NCBI RefSeq assembly: GCF_032854445.1
Contig: NC_088299.1
Location: 4,999,001 to 5,063,000, forward strand
Direction of reading: 5' to 3'
DNA from: Liolophura sinensis
Lineage: Eukaryota > Mollusca > Polyplacophora > Chitonida > Chitonidae
Length of the DNA: 64,000 bases
The notes under the pieces were generated by a model that saw nothing but the letters and a program-made list of their open reading frames with translations, was not told the DNA's origin and made no database searches. Shown here in pieces: positions 45,623 through 55,746 of this stretch. The stretch's first letter is position 1. Every line of letters starts with the position of its first letter. Both the position numbers and the translations under genes were made by a program.

Positions 45623-45732
45623 GTTGATTCTTTTAGCCGTTTTTATAGATAATACACCGATGCTTATACAGTGATTTTAGGTCGTTTCATTTTGTTCCAT
45701 TTAGACTTTATAAATTGATTGACATCCGGAAT
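45387..45732 (+). repeat. 346 bp near-identical direct repeat, copy 2
   Basis: Pairs with 42454-42799. The frame through it is open from 45321 to 45674; see the exon candidate at 45387-45622. Confidence 0.9.
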
Positions 45733-48700
45733 TTAGATCAAAATATAGATCCTACAAAATCACAGTGGTCTGGCGTAAAGTTTTATCGAGGTGACAAAAG
45801 GTTAAAAACATATTAAGAGTTGGGCGTGACAAAATTGCCCGCCGGCCCCAGAAAGTCGGTTGGTATTGATGTTCTGGACAAATTTATGACACCCCCGTTA
45901 ATCTTGTCGTACAATCGCCTTCTCAGCTGTACACGTACACCCTATTCAGTCCATTTCGTTTTGGATACCGTTTCAGCAGCTAACCCAATGGTTACCCAGG
46001 TAAGAAAAAGCGCCACAAGAATAGACACGTCTCAGACAATTATCGGCAGTATCATTCAGTCATCAAAAAGAGTAGGTTGGGCCGTGCCATGTCATGCCCT
46101 TCATCTGATTAGATCGGATTAAATTTGTCTGCAAAACGATGGGTCCAATAGCTAGAATTGATAAAGGAGGCCAGTAAACAGCTTATCTGTTGGGCGAGTA
46201 ACTCTCCAGCGCTACATCGTAAACACTGCTTTCGGCTACAAAGAGTATTAAATGTTCCTATGCTTTATCACTATAATTCATAACAGGATTGGATGTTAAA
46301 ATTGATGTTATGGTTAATATTGCTCTCAGACATGCCCGATTTGTGCTCCAATATGTAGCCCGATAGAATGTCAGAAGTTTTTGTGTAATCTGTTTGCTTA
46401 ACAATCCATGAATTCCTGAGAATGTTGACAATAGTTTCTTTTGCCTGGTCTCTTCTTTGTAAAAAAAGATCAATGAAACAAGTTAACCACTTGTGCTGTA
46501 ACGTGGATGCCATTTTAAAGTCACTAATTTAAATTAAAAAAAAATATCCAGAAAAATGTGTTGTATATTTGTTGAAGTACACTACTTCACATTTGCTATT
46601 CTCTTCCAACATTAATTATTTTTATGCACATTGATTCCATCTACTTGAAAAAACAATCAAATATCCCGGGCTCAATATTTGGTACATGTTTCATGCTTGT
46701 GATGTTTTGGCAAATAAAGTCAAAATAAAATCCCACAATGTGTGTCTTTTCATCGTGCCATCCTGTGCTGCGCTGTATCATTGCATAATCAGTCATCAAA
46801 TAATAAAGCGTACAAAATTTTTGTCATATTGGTAGGCGGTTATTCCACAAGGCATCTATGCCAATCCATTTTTCTCCGACACAATGTCAACATTTTTTGA
46901 GTCATGAATCAGATCTACGCTAAATCCGTCTATGGCATATATCCACATGCATCAGCTAGACTTGGTGTAACTTAGATATACTGCTACGAATTCATCGGTA
47001 GGTTTAGTGAAGAGAACGACGATTGTCAGTGACTTTCTTTTGGAACTGTCCGAAGGGTAACCAAGCGGTGTGAGATTATTGTCAAAAATACCAATGACAC
47101 AGTGACAAAAGCTGAAGTACATATTAACTCTAGGTCGTAACTCTGTGTATCAGCCTCAGACAGTGATACGTACTGAACAAATTTATGACATGACATGAAT
47201 TTATGACAAATTTAACCAGGTGGTACAGTCGCCCTCTCAACTGTACACGTAAACCATTTAAGACGAATCCGCCTGGGACGCGGTTTTAACAACTAACTGA
47301 ATGGTTACGCAGTCAAGGAAAGGCGACACAAGAATAGACACGTCTCAGGCAATTGTCGACAGTATTGTACAGTCATCAAATGATGTGATTTGATCGGATC
47401 GAGCTTGTCTGGTATACGATATATAAATAGCCAGTAAAGTTCTATCTTTTAGAAGTACAATTCTCCAGGGCTAGAATGTTTTGGTTCATATTGCTCTCAG
47501 ACAAACCCATTCTCTGTAGCTACACATGAAATTTTCTGCCTAATCTGTCTGTTTGACATTCTATTGACTCCATGAGGTAATACTGATAGGTTCTTTCCGC
47601 TAATGTCTTAGCTGTGTTTAAAATCGATCAATGTAAATAGTTAGAAATCATCTGTTGTGTAATGTCGACACCCTTTTGAGCTTATGGTTTTGAAATTGAT
47701 CAAATATAGCTCACACAAAAAATGTCTCATGTGTCCTATCAAACTGTCTTATACACCTCTTTCCATTTCAAAAGCAACCTATTATTCGGAGTGAGTAACT
47801 GGGAATATCTCCATCTTGAATCTTTTTGATATTTCGGCAATGTGTACAGGAAACAGATACAGGATGTGCCTTCTCGACGTGGCGTTACATTCCGCGCTTT
47901 GTCATCAACAGTCATACAATATTAAATGATTAATTTCGATTACTTTCGGTCATAATTATTAAGTGATATGCCCAATACATTCACGACGATCATTTTCCCC
48001 ATGACCAAGACCGCAGGTGGCATTTACAAAGTCTGGTCTTAGTACGCCTGAGTCGAAAGTGATACGTAATCCGTCGTAGCAATCTACATAGATGTATTAT
48101 TTAGACTGGATTAACCTTAAATCCGCTGTACCATCACACTGGTACGATCGTAAATAGCTTTCGAAAATTCGAAGAGTGACCCGTCAAATACTTCTTCATA
48201 CATAAATGGCAACAGGAAATTATGGTAACAAAACGTCATTACACGGCGCAAAGCGCTAGCGGCAGAGATGCTTCAGGCCTTATCCCAATTAAAGGAAGAG
48301 GGGAACTGTTATTAAATGTAAATGACTAAGCTACATCGTGTTCCAAACAGACAACGGCTATCTATCTTTTATGTCGTTTTAGACTTAGATGCATTGGTGC
48401 GCATTTATCCCGCAGGTTGAGTAAAGATAATGAAGCAGTAACCCATTTTTTGGAGCTAAACCCAACGGTGATTTAGCTGTGTGTGATATTTTTCACTTTA
48501 AAATGAGAGACAGATATACGGTTGTGACTGTGTTTATTCAATGATGATATCTGCTCTGTGTGAACAAAGCTTCCTGTGCTGGGGGTTTATCGTGATTTGG
48601 TAACCGAGAAACCCTTTGGCAATAAATTCTATAAATCTTGAACCACAATATAAAGAATATTGGAAAGAGAAAATCTCTGGGATCATTTTCCGCACCATCG

Positions 48701-49116
48701 CCCAAACCAAACCCATTATAAAACCCTCTCTGCGAAACAAGCTTGCTGCATGTAAAGCCTACGCGATCATAATTTTGCAGTAATGTTGTGGTTGAACTTG
48801 TCAACATGCCGCTTTTGTGACAGGGAAAGCTCTCACATGCCTTTTCCCAGTATTGCAATGTAGATCAATGCCATCTATTATACACCACTTATTAGCAGCT
48901 CGTTATGCTGAAATGGGAATGTGTCCATACCCAAACTGAAAACGCCAGTCATGTTTTGATACCTTGGATATATTGCTATGGATACAATTATGTAGGTCAT
49001 GAAGTCACGTGCTGCAGATGGTGGAAAACACAAAATAGGTCTGGTTCCTTTGCATGGTTTTTAATGTGAATGTATGTTAAATGTGATGACAAAACAGCAT
49101 TTTGAGTAATTTTAGA

Positions 49117-49884
49117 TGTTATGTGCACGACTGCCGTCAGTTTCTAAATATAGCTTGCCACTGTTTAAATATGCTAAGTTCAGGGAGTACTGTCTGCCTC
49201 TACCTTAGAATGTTCCAGAATGCGCTCAGTTCGGTGCCTGTTTTGTTTACATCAAGTGTTCAGGAATTTTCTTATTCTAGACAATTCCACCAGGCTATAT
49301 AAGACCTATGAAAGCAGGTCAAACGGAGAGAACAGAGAACGGAGAAAGGAGAATTATTGAGAGCTTGGATGCTTTTGCTGTGTATTACTTTAGTAGGCCA
49401 TTTGTGCTGAATTTTGGTGTCTCTATAGCCTCTGGCTTTGTTATATCCTATCTCCACCGAGCACTTGTTCAGTCTGAACTTGTATGTTTAATTTGTGCTC
49501 TTGTATACACAGTGCTTATTAGTACACGGACCCTGTCTGTGGAATTTTGTGTATATTTGGTCATACACTCAGTTATACTGTGGATTTTCCCTCTTGTGAA
49601 TTTGCCTCTGAGCATTTATGCCTGTGTGGTATATATTGTGGAATATATGCGTCCGTTTGGACTTGACACCGTAAGTACCTTAGTATTTGTATAGATACTG
49701 CTATCCTTTCTTGTTAAACTTAAGTACTTTAGTATTTGTATAAGTCTTATTACCTGTTCTTGTTAAGCTAATAAATTGTTGTAAAATAAAATCTGCTGGT
49801 TTTGGTTACTTTTTTGTGCGGCTAAACTACTGTGTATTTCGAACAAGCCATCTCTTTATAATACAGGCAGTTTGGGTCGTAACA
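49117..49884 (+). repeat. 5' LTR of the Gmr1-like element
   Basis: TG...CA ends. TATATAA at 49296-49302 is the likely promoter; AATAAA at 49770-49775 and 49785-49790 are candidate poly(A) signals. A phrase of about 48 bp (AAGTACCTTAGTATTTGTAT) is tandemly repeated at about 49669-49765. A donor-like CCGTAAGTACC lies at 49665-49675. An open frame of 128 codons (49308-49694) is discussed under findings. Confidence 0.95.
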
Positions 49885-49887
49885 AAT

Positions 49888-49904
49888 TGGGTGCTTGTCC
49901 GGGA
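49888..49904 (+). promoter_or_regulatory. Primer binding site, proline-tRNA-like
   Basis: TGGGTGCTTGTCCGGGA begins 3 bp after the 5' LTR. It matches the well-known proline primer site TGGGGGCTCGTCCGGGA at 15 of 17 positions, one difference being compatible with G:U pairing. It would prime minus-strand DNA synthesis. Confidence 0.65.
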
Positions 49905-50002
49905 AGTGAATTTGAATTGGAACTGAAAGGATTTTGTGTAAGTTGTGTCATTTTTCTAGTCTTTGACTTTGTAGTAAATTTTGCCAGCAGATTTTATTCA
50001 TC

Positions 50003-50278
50003 ATGTCGGATTTTAAGCCCGACGAGTTTATGGAAGTGCCAGATCAGGATATTTTTGATGTGTCAAATAAGAATGATTTGTATGCTTTAAGCAAGTACCT
50101 GAATCTTAATATCAAAAGATCCTTACGTAAGAAAGATATGCAGTTTAGTATTGCTAAGTGTTTGGTAGAATTACAGGAGTTTGATGAAAGTGCATTAGAT
50201 GCGTACAGGCCTGAGGGCGATGATTCCACTGTAATAAGACTGAAAGAGTTAGAACTGAAGGAAAGGGAAAAAAAATGA
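50003..50278 (+). CDS. gag: Gag, N-terminal part (frameshifted from the rest)
   Basis: 91 residues from the ATG at 50003, 119 bp after the LTR. The segment DLYALSKYLNLNIKRSLRKK has a helix-turn-helix or SAP-like pattern, by inference. It ends ELKEREKK and TGA directly after a run of 8 A (50268-50275). The next frame then continues with the same kind of charged helical sequence, so this is the amino end of one Gag broken at the A run. A true mutation and a sequencing or assembly error in the homopolymer are both possible. Confidence 0.75.
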   Translation: MSDFKPDEFMEVPDQDIFDVSNKNDLYALSKYLNLNIKRSLRKKDMQFSIAKCLVELQEFDESALDAYRPEGDDSTVIRLKELELKEREKK

Positions 50279-50282
50279 AAGA

Positions 50283-51593
50283 TTGTTTAAAGAAAAAGAA
50301 GATGAAAGATTGTTTAAAGAGAAAGAAAAGGAAAATGAAAGATTGTGTAAAGAAAATGAAAATGAAAAAGGAAGATTGTTTAAGGAAAGTGAAAATGAAA
50401 AAGAAAGATTGTTTAAGGAAAGTGAAAATGAAAGGTTGTTTAGAGAAAGGGAAAATGAAAGAGTGTTCGAATTGGAGAAATTGAGACTTCAGAGCGAAAT
50501 TGAAGCAAGGAAACTAGAAGGAGATAGGTCTGGCTTAAGTTTTTCTTATATGCCTCCAAAATTTGACGTCGCTAGAAACATAAGATTGGTGCCACAATTT
50601 CGTGAAACTGATGTAGATAAATATTTTCTACAGTTTGAGAAGATTACTCAGAATTTAGAGTGGCCTAAAAAGTTTTGGACTACCCTTTTACAGAGGGTGT
50701 TAACTGGCAAAGCTATGGATATATACACAGAGTTATCAACAGAACAGGCTGTAGATTATGATTTTGTGAAAGATGTTATCTTAAAAAGATATGAGCTTGT
50801 GCCAGAGGCCTATCGGCAGAAGTTTAGAAATTTTGAGAAAAGAGATCAGACTTACATTGAATTTGCTAGGCAGAAGGAACAATTGTTTGAGCGGTGGTGT
50901 TATGCTGAAAGCGTAGATAATGATTATGAAAAGTTGAAACAGATCATTCTGATTGAAGACTTTAAAAGGTGTATTAATGATGATGTCAGAACTTTCATTG
51001 AGGACAAAGAGGCTGATACTTCAGAAGCAGCAGCCACTATGGCCGATACTTACACTGTTACACATAAGGTCTCATTTCAGAAAAAACCGTCTACATTTAG
51101 TAAGCCTCAACCCTTTTCCAGCGGTTTATTTAATTCAAATTCAGGCCCACAGAAACAGAATCAAAATTTTGACAAATCAGGTGATCAAAGAAGACCTGTT
51201 AATTCGAACACTACTCAACGAAGGTCTGACCATACATTTACTGATAGACATTTTAGCAGGGTTACATGTAATTTTTGTAGGAAGCCAGGCCATGGCATAT
51301 CAAATTGTTATACTTTAAAGAGAAGGCAAGAACAGGAGGGTGGCTCCAAGCCTACTGGTTTGTGTGTTACTGTTAAAAAGTCTGATATAGTGAACAATGT
51401 TGATGCATTTGATTATGTTAAGACTCCACCAGTAGATTGTACACAGAATTCACAGGATAATGTTATGAAGGTTTTTGAGCCATTTATTTGTGACGGTAAA
51501 GTCTCACTTAAAAGTGACATGTCTTGTGATACAAAGATCAGGGTATTAAGAGATACTGGAGCTTCTCAGTCTTTATTGTTACAAGATGTTTAG
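50283..51593 (+). CDS. gag: Gag (SCAN-like capsid, zinc knuckle) and start of protease
   Basis: 436 residues. 1-85: highly charged coiled coil made of degenerate repeats of the type NERLFKE. About 90-250: capsid domain; the part VILKRYELVPEAYRQKF ... YIEFARQKEQLFERW ... DDVRTFIEDKEADTSEAA is strikingly like the vertebrate SCAN domain, which is known to derive from Gmr1-like Gag. About 328-341: zinc knuckle CNFCRKPGHGISNC (CX2CX4HX4C), which binds RNA. About 424: protease active site DTGAS. TAG at 51591 stops the frame soon after. The frame then continues, with another TAG at 51687, into pol without frameshift. Makes the particle shell and packages RNA. Confidence 0.9.
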   Translation: MFKEKEDERLFKEKEKENERLCKENENEKGRLFKESENEKERLFKESENERLFRERENERVFELEKLRLQSEIEARKLEGDRSGLSFSYMPPKFDVARNIRLVPQFRETDVDKYFLQFEKITQNLEWPKKFWTTLLQRVLTGKAMDIYTELSTEQAVDYDFVKDVILKRYELVPEAYRQKFRNFEKRDQTYIEFARQKEQLFERWCYAESVDNDYEKLKQIILIEDFKRCINDDVRTFIEDKEADTSEAAATMADTYTVTHKVSFQKKPSTFSKPQPFSSGLFNSNSGPQKQNQNFDKSGDQRRPVNSNTTQRRSDHTFTDRHFSRVTCNFCRKPGHGISNCYTLKRRQEQEGGSKPTGLCVTVKKSDIVNNVDAFDYVKTPPVDCTQNSQDNVMKVFEPFICDGKVSLKSDMSCDTKIRVLRDTGASQSLLLQDV

Positions 51594-51689
51594 CCATTTT
51601 CTGATGAGTCATATTCTGGATCAAATGTATTAATTAGAGGTGTGAGCTCTGCTGAATTTGAATCTGTGCCGCTTCACAAAGCTTACTAG

Positions 51690-54600
51690 TCATCAGATAT
51701 TATTTCGGGTCCTTTTACTGTCGGCATTAGGCCTACTTTGCCTTTTAAAGGAATTCATCTACTACTTGGCAATGATCTTGCTGGTGACAAAGTAATGGTT
51801 AATCCTATTGTGACTGATAAACCTTGTTTAAATCAAACTGTTGATCCTGTTGAGAAAGAAATTCCAGATTTGTATCCCTCTTGTGCTGTAACGAGGTCTA
51901 TGTCAAACAAACTTTCTGATAACGGAAAAAACACACTAACGGACTTACAAGATACATTTCATACACAAATGTTTACTCAAGGCGACTGCATTGATAATGA
52001 TGAATTAGACCATTGTACACCTAGTGACATATCACATGTTTCTAAACATCAGCTTGTAACTGAACAGCATAAAGACCCAGACATTTCATGTTTGTTTGAC
52101 AGAGCTCTCGATGATTGTGTTATTTCATCTGAACCTGTGTGTTATTATGTCAAGTCTGATATACTTATGCGTAAATGGAGACCACCTGATGTATCTGTTG
52201 ATGATGACTGGGCTGTTAAACATCAGATTGTTGTACCTAAGGCATACCGAACTGAAATTTTACGTATGGCACATGAAATGCCATTAGCTGGTCACTTGGG
52301 TGTTAACAAGACCTACTACAGGATACTGAACCGCTTCTTTTGGCCAGGATTAAAGGGAGATGTAACCCAGTTTTGTAAATCATGTCATACATGCCAGGTA
52401 GTGGGTAAGTCTAATCAGACTATTCCTAAGGCACCATTAGAGCCTGTACCAGCTTTTCAAGAGCCATTCAGCAAAATATTGATTGATTGTGTAGGCCCTC
52501 TACCTAAGACGAAGTCTGGAAATCGGTATGTGTTAACTATTATGTGTACAGCATCCAGATTTCCCGAAGCTGTTCCTTTAAGGAATATAAACACCAAGTC
52601 TGTTGTAAAACCTTTAACAAAGATTTTTACTCTGTTTGGTTTACCCAAATCCATACAGTCTGATCAAGGTTCAAACTTTATGTCTGGTATTTTTCAGCAA
52701 GTTATTTACCAGTTAGGCATTAAACAATACAAGTCGTCTCCCTACCACCCAGAAAGTCAAGGTGCAATTGAAAGATTTCACCAAACATTAAAGAACATGA
52801 TTAAGACTTATTGTTATGATACAGAGAAAGACTGGGATGAAGGTATTCCATTTCTTATGTTTGCTGTTCGAGAGTCAGTACAAGAATCATTGGGTTTCAG
52901 TCCATTTGATTTGGTATTTGGACACACTGTTAGAGGACCTTTGTTAATTTACAAGAAACAGTTTTTCAGTGATGACACAAGTAATGTAAATATTTTGGAT
53001 TATGTATCTAATTTTCGTGCTAAGCTTGTCAGAGCATGTGAATTGGCTAAAGCCAATCTTGAATGTACTCAGAAGAATATAAAACCTAGATATGATGAGA
53101 AATTTGTTGTTCGGTCATTTCAACCTGGTCAGAAAGTTTTAGTATTGTTACCTGTACCTGGTAAATGCTTTGATGTCAGATATTTTGGTCCATATGTTGT
53201 TGACAAAAAGCTGAGTGAGCTTAACTATGTTGTTAAAACACCTGATCGGCGCAAATCAAGTCAGTTATGTCATATTAACATGCTGAAACCCTATGTAAAC
53301 AGAAGTGACACTGACAACACTGCTGTACATTCTGTTAATGTTGTTGCTGCTGAAATTGACCAGAGTTGCTGTAATACAGATGATATTGGCGAACAGTTGG
53401 TTGATTCTAAACTCAATTCTTCAAAGCTTCAGAATTCAGATGTCTTAAAACAACTTGATTCTAAACTGCAACATCTGGAACCCATTCAGCAACAGCAACT
53501 GTCTGAACTTGTTTTTGAGTTTTCACATTTGTTTCCGGATGTACCATCAAGAACTGATGTCATCTTTCACGATGTTGATGTTGGTGATGCCTCACCTATT
53601 AAACAACATCCTTACAGGTTAAACCCAGTGAAGGCTAAGTACCTCTCTAATGAGATTAAGTACCTGTTAGACAATGACTTTATCGAGCCTAGTCACATTA
53701 ACTGGAGTTCACCATATATTTTGGTACCCAAGCCTGATGGTACATATAGAATGTGTACGGATTACAGGAAAGTCAACGCTGTCACTAAATCAGACAATTA
53801 TCCAATACCTCGTATTGATGACTGTATAGACGCTGTTGGTCAGGCGAAACATGTATCAAAGTTCGATCTGTTAAAAGGGTCTTGGCAGGTTCCTCTTACT
53901 CCTAGGGCTCGTGAAGTTTCAGTGTTTGCTACGGCCGATGGACTTTTTCAGTACAAGGTAATGCCATTTGGAATGAAGAATAGCCCAGCTACGTATCAAC
54001 GCCTGATGAATGAGGTTACTTCCAGTTTGGACGGGTGTCGTGTCTACATAGATGACGTCATTATCTTCTCCGACACTTGGGAACAGCACATTTCCAGAAT
54101 ACGCCAGTTGTTTAAGAGACTTAGTCAGGCTAAACTTACCGTCAATCTTGTAAAAAGTGAATTTTGTTGTGCCACTGTCACATATTTGGGTCATGTTGTC
54201 GGCCAAGGTCAAGTTAAGCCTACTGACTCCAAAGTCAGTGCTATTTCTACACTTCCTGTACCCTGTAACAAGAGGCAGCTTAAGCGCTTTTTGGGTATGG
54301 CTGGATATTACAGGAAATTCTGTCCAAATTTTTCCACTATTAGTGAGCCATTGATTCATCTGTTGAAAAAGTCCAGCAAGTTTACTTGGTCACACGAGTG
54401 CCAGACTGCTTTTGATGAAATAAAAGCCATACTTAAAAGTTCGCCTGTGTTGTCAGCACCTAATTTTGAGAAAAAGTTAGCAGTTGATGCAAGTGATGTT
54501 GCTATAGGTGCAGTTTTGCTTCAGGAGGACAATCTTGGTGTTGATCATCCAGTTTGTTTCTTTTCTCGTAAACTTAACAAGTTTCAGAGAAATTATCCAA

Positions 54601-54842
54601 CAGTTGAAAAAGAATGTTTGTCTGTTATTTTAGCTCTGCAACATTTTGAAGTTTATGTAACAGCTTCAAGACAACCTGTGATTGTAAATACTGATCACAA
54701 TCCACTTGTGTTTCTACAGAAAGTTAAGGGAAAGAATCAGAGATTGTTACGGTGGAGTTTATTGTTGCTGGAATACAATCTTGAAATCAAACATATAAAG
54801 GGAAAAGATAATGTTATTGCAGATTGCTTGTCTCGTGTATAA
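51690..54842 (+). CDS. pol: Pol: integrase, reverse transcriptase, RNase H (Gmr1 order)
   Basis: An open frame of about 1050 codons after the second TAG, lacking its own ATG near the start. It is normally made as part of Gag-Pol. Residues below count from 51738. The protease end (LLGNDLAGD) comes first. Integrase: zinc-binding HHCC (HEMPLAGH at about 178; CKSCHTC at about 212), catalytic Asp in LIDCVGPL (~249), Asp in SDQGSNF (~309) and Glu in GAIERF (~345, 35 residues between), then a GPY/F module (VRYFGPYVV, ~484). RT from about 620: FDLLKGSWQV, MPFGMKNSPATYQ, YIDDVIIFSD (~769). RNase H from about 914: VDASDVAIGAVL, EKECL, NTDHNPL, GKDNVIADCLSRV at the end. All catalytic residues are present, so the enzymes look intact. 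Confidence 0.96.
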   Translation, partial: SSDIISGPFTVGIRPTLPFKGIHLLLGNDLAGDKVMVNPIVTDKPCLNQTVDPVEKEIPDLYPSCAVTRSMSNKLSDNGKNTLTDLQDTFHTQMFTQGDCIDNDELDHCTPSDISHVSKHQLVTEQHKDPDISCLFDRALDDCVISSEPVCYYVKSDILMRKWRPPDVSVDDDWAVKHQIVVPKAYRTEILRMAHEMPLAGHLGVNKTYYRILNRFFWPGLKGDVTQFCKSCHTCQVVGKSNQTIPKAPLEPVPAFQEPFSKILIDCVGPLPKTKSGNRYVLTIMCTASRFPEAVPLRNINTKSVVKPLTKIFTLFGLPKSIQSDQGSNFMSGIFQQVIYQLGIKQYKSSPYHPESQGAIERFHQTLKNMIKTYCYDTEKDWDEGIPFLMFAVRESVQESLGFSPFDLVFGHTVRGPLLIYKKQFFSDDTSNVNILDYVSNFRAKLVRACELAKANLECTQKNIKPRYDEKFVVRSFQPGQKVLVLLPVPGKCFDVRYFGPYVVDKKLSELNYVVKTPDRRKSSQLCHINMLKPYVNRSDTDNTAVHSVNVVAAEIDQSCCNTDDIGEQLVDSKLNSSKLQNSDVLKQLDSKLQHLEPIQQQQLSELVFEFSHLFPDVPSRTDVIFHDVDVGDASPIKQHPYRLNPVKAKYLSNEIKYLLDNDFIEPSHINWSSPYILVPKPDGTYRMCTDYRKVNAVTKSDNYPIPRIDDCIDAVGQAKHVSKFDLLKGSWQVPLTPRAREVSVFATADGLFQYKVMPFGMKNSPATYQRLMNEVTSSLDGCRVYIDDVIIFSDTWEQHISRIRQLFKRLSQAKLTVNLVKSEFCCATVTYLGHVVGQGQVKPTDSKVSAISTLPVPCNKRQLKRFLGMAGYYRKFCPNFSTISEPLIHLLKKSSKFTWSHECQTAFDEIKAILKSSPVLSAPNFEKKLAVDASDVAIGAVLLQEDNLGVDHPVCFFSRKLNKFQRNYPTVEKECLSVILALQHFEVYVTASRQPVIVNTDHNPLVFLQKVKGKNQRLLRWSLLLLEYNLEIKHIKGKDNVIADCLSRV

Positions 54843-54973
54843 GTTGTGCATAAATGTTTAATTACATGTGGTTTTACAATGTTGTATATATTATTGTTTA
54901 ACATATATTGTTTAACATATACTGTAAGTAAAAAAAAAGTTAGGAAAACTTTTTTTTTCTTGATGGGTGGGTG

Positions 54974-55742
54974 TGTTATGTGCACGACTGCCGTCAGTTT
55001 CTAAATATAACTTACCACTGTTTACATATGCTAAGTTCAGGGAGTGCTGTCTGCCTCTACCTTAGAATGTTCCAGAATGCGCTCAGTTCGGTGCCGGTTT
55101 TGTTTACATCAAGTGTTCAGGAATTTTCTTATTCTAGACAATTCCACCAGGCTATATAAGACCTATGAAAGCAGGTCAAACGGAGAGAACAGAGAACGGA
55201 GAAAGGAGAATCATTGAGAGCTTGGATGCTTTTGCTGTGTATTATTTTAGTAGGCCTTTTGTGCTGAATTTTGGTGTCTTTATAGCCTCTGGCCTTGTTA
55301 TATCCTATCTCCACCGAGCACTTGTTCAGTCTGAACTTGTATGTTTAATTTGTGCTCTTGTATACACAGTGCTTATTAGTACACGGACTCTGTTTGTGGA
55401 ATTGTGTGTATATTTGGTCATACACTCAGTTATACTGTGGATTTTCCCTCTTGTGAATTTGCCTCTGAGCATTTATGCCTGTGTGGTATATATTGTGGAA
55501 TATATGCGTCCGTTTGGACTTGACACCGTAAGTACCTTAGTATTTGTATAGATACTGCTATCCTTTCTTGTTAAACTTAAGTACTTTAGTATTTGTATAA
55601 GTCTTATTACCTGTTCTTGTTAAGCTAATAAATTGTTGTAAAATAAAATCTGCTGGTTTTGGTTACTTTTTTTGTGCGGCTAAACTCCCGTGTATTTCGA
55701 ACAAGCCATCTCTTTATAATACAGGCAGTTTGGGTCGTAACA
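54974..55742 (+). repeat. 3' LTR of the Gmr1-like element
   Basis: Same ends and signals as the 5' LTR (TATATAA at 55153-55159). A G/T-rich stretch (GATGGGTGGGTG) directly before it may serve as an imperfect polypurine tract. Downstream TAGA matches the upstream flank. Confidence 0.95.
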
Positions 55743-55746
55743 TAGA

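Larger units (their letters stand above)
42001..49116 (+). repeat. Further shorter array units; no complete genes
   Basis: The module around 'GGACAAATTTATGACA ... GATTAGATCGGATC ... GCCAGTAA' occurs at about 43520-43830, 45870-46190 and 47170-47440 and is a relative of the 31/35.6/40 kb anchor. A following block (AATGTAAATGACTA, AAATGAGAGACAGATATA) is at 44680-44900 and 48310-48520. Spacing falls from 3.8 to 2.4 to 1.3 kb. Apart from the 346 bp repeat listed separately I see no coding signal. Confidence 0.6.
49117..55742 (+). mobile_element. Gmr1-like Ty3/gypsy LTR retrotransposon, 6.6 kb
   Basis: Two LTRs (TGTTATG...CGTAACA) flank gag and pol, with a TAGA duplication on each side (49113-49116 and 55743-55746). 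Pol order is protease, integrase, reverse transcriptase, RNase H: the integrase precedes RT, the hallmark of the Gmr1 group within Ty3/gypsy (normally integrase is last). LTR divergence is about 2% (about 15 substitutions and one 1-nt indel over 768 bp), so the insertion is fairly recent. Gag carries a frameshift and the protease two TAG codons, so this copy is probably not autonomous. No envelope gene. Confidence 0.95.

Noticed and set aside
50275-50484. A separate 69-codon Lys-rich ORF
   Set aside because: It is the Gag coiled-coil DNA read in another frame.
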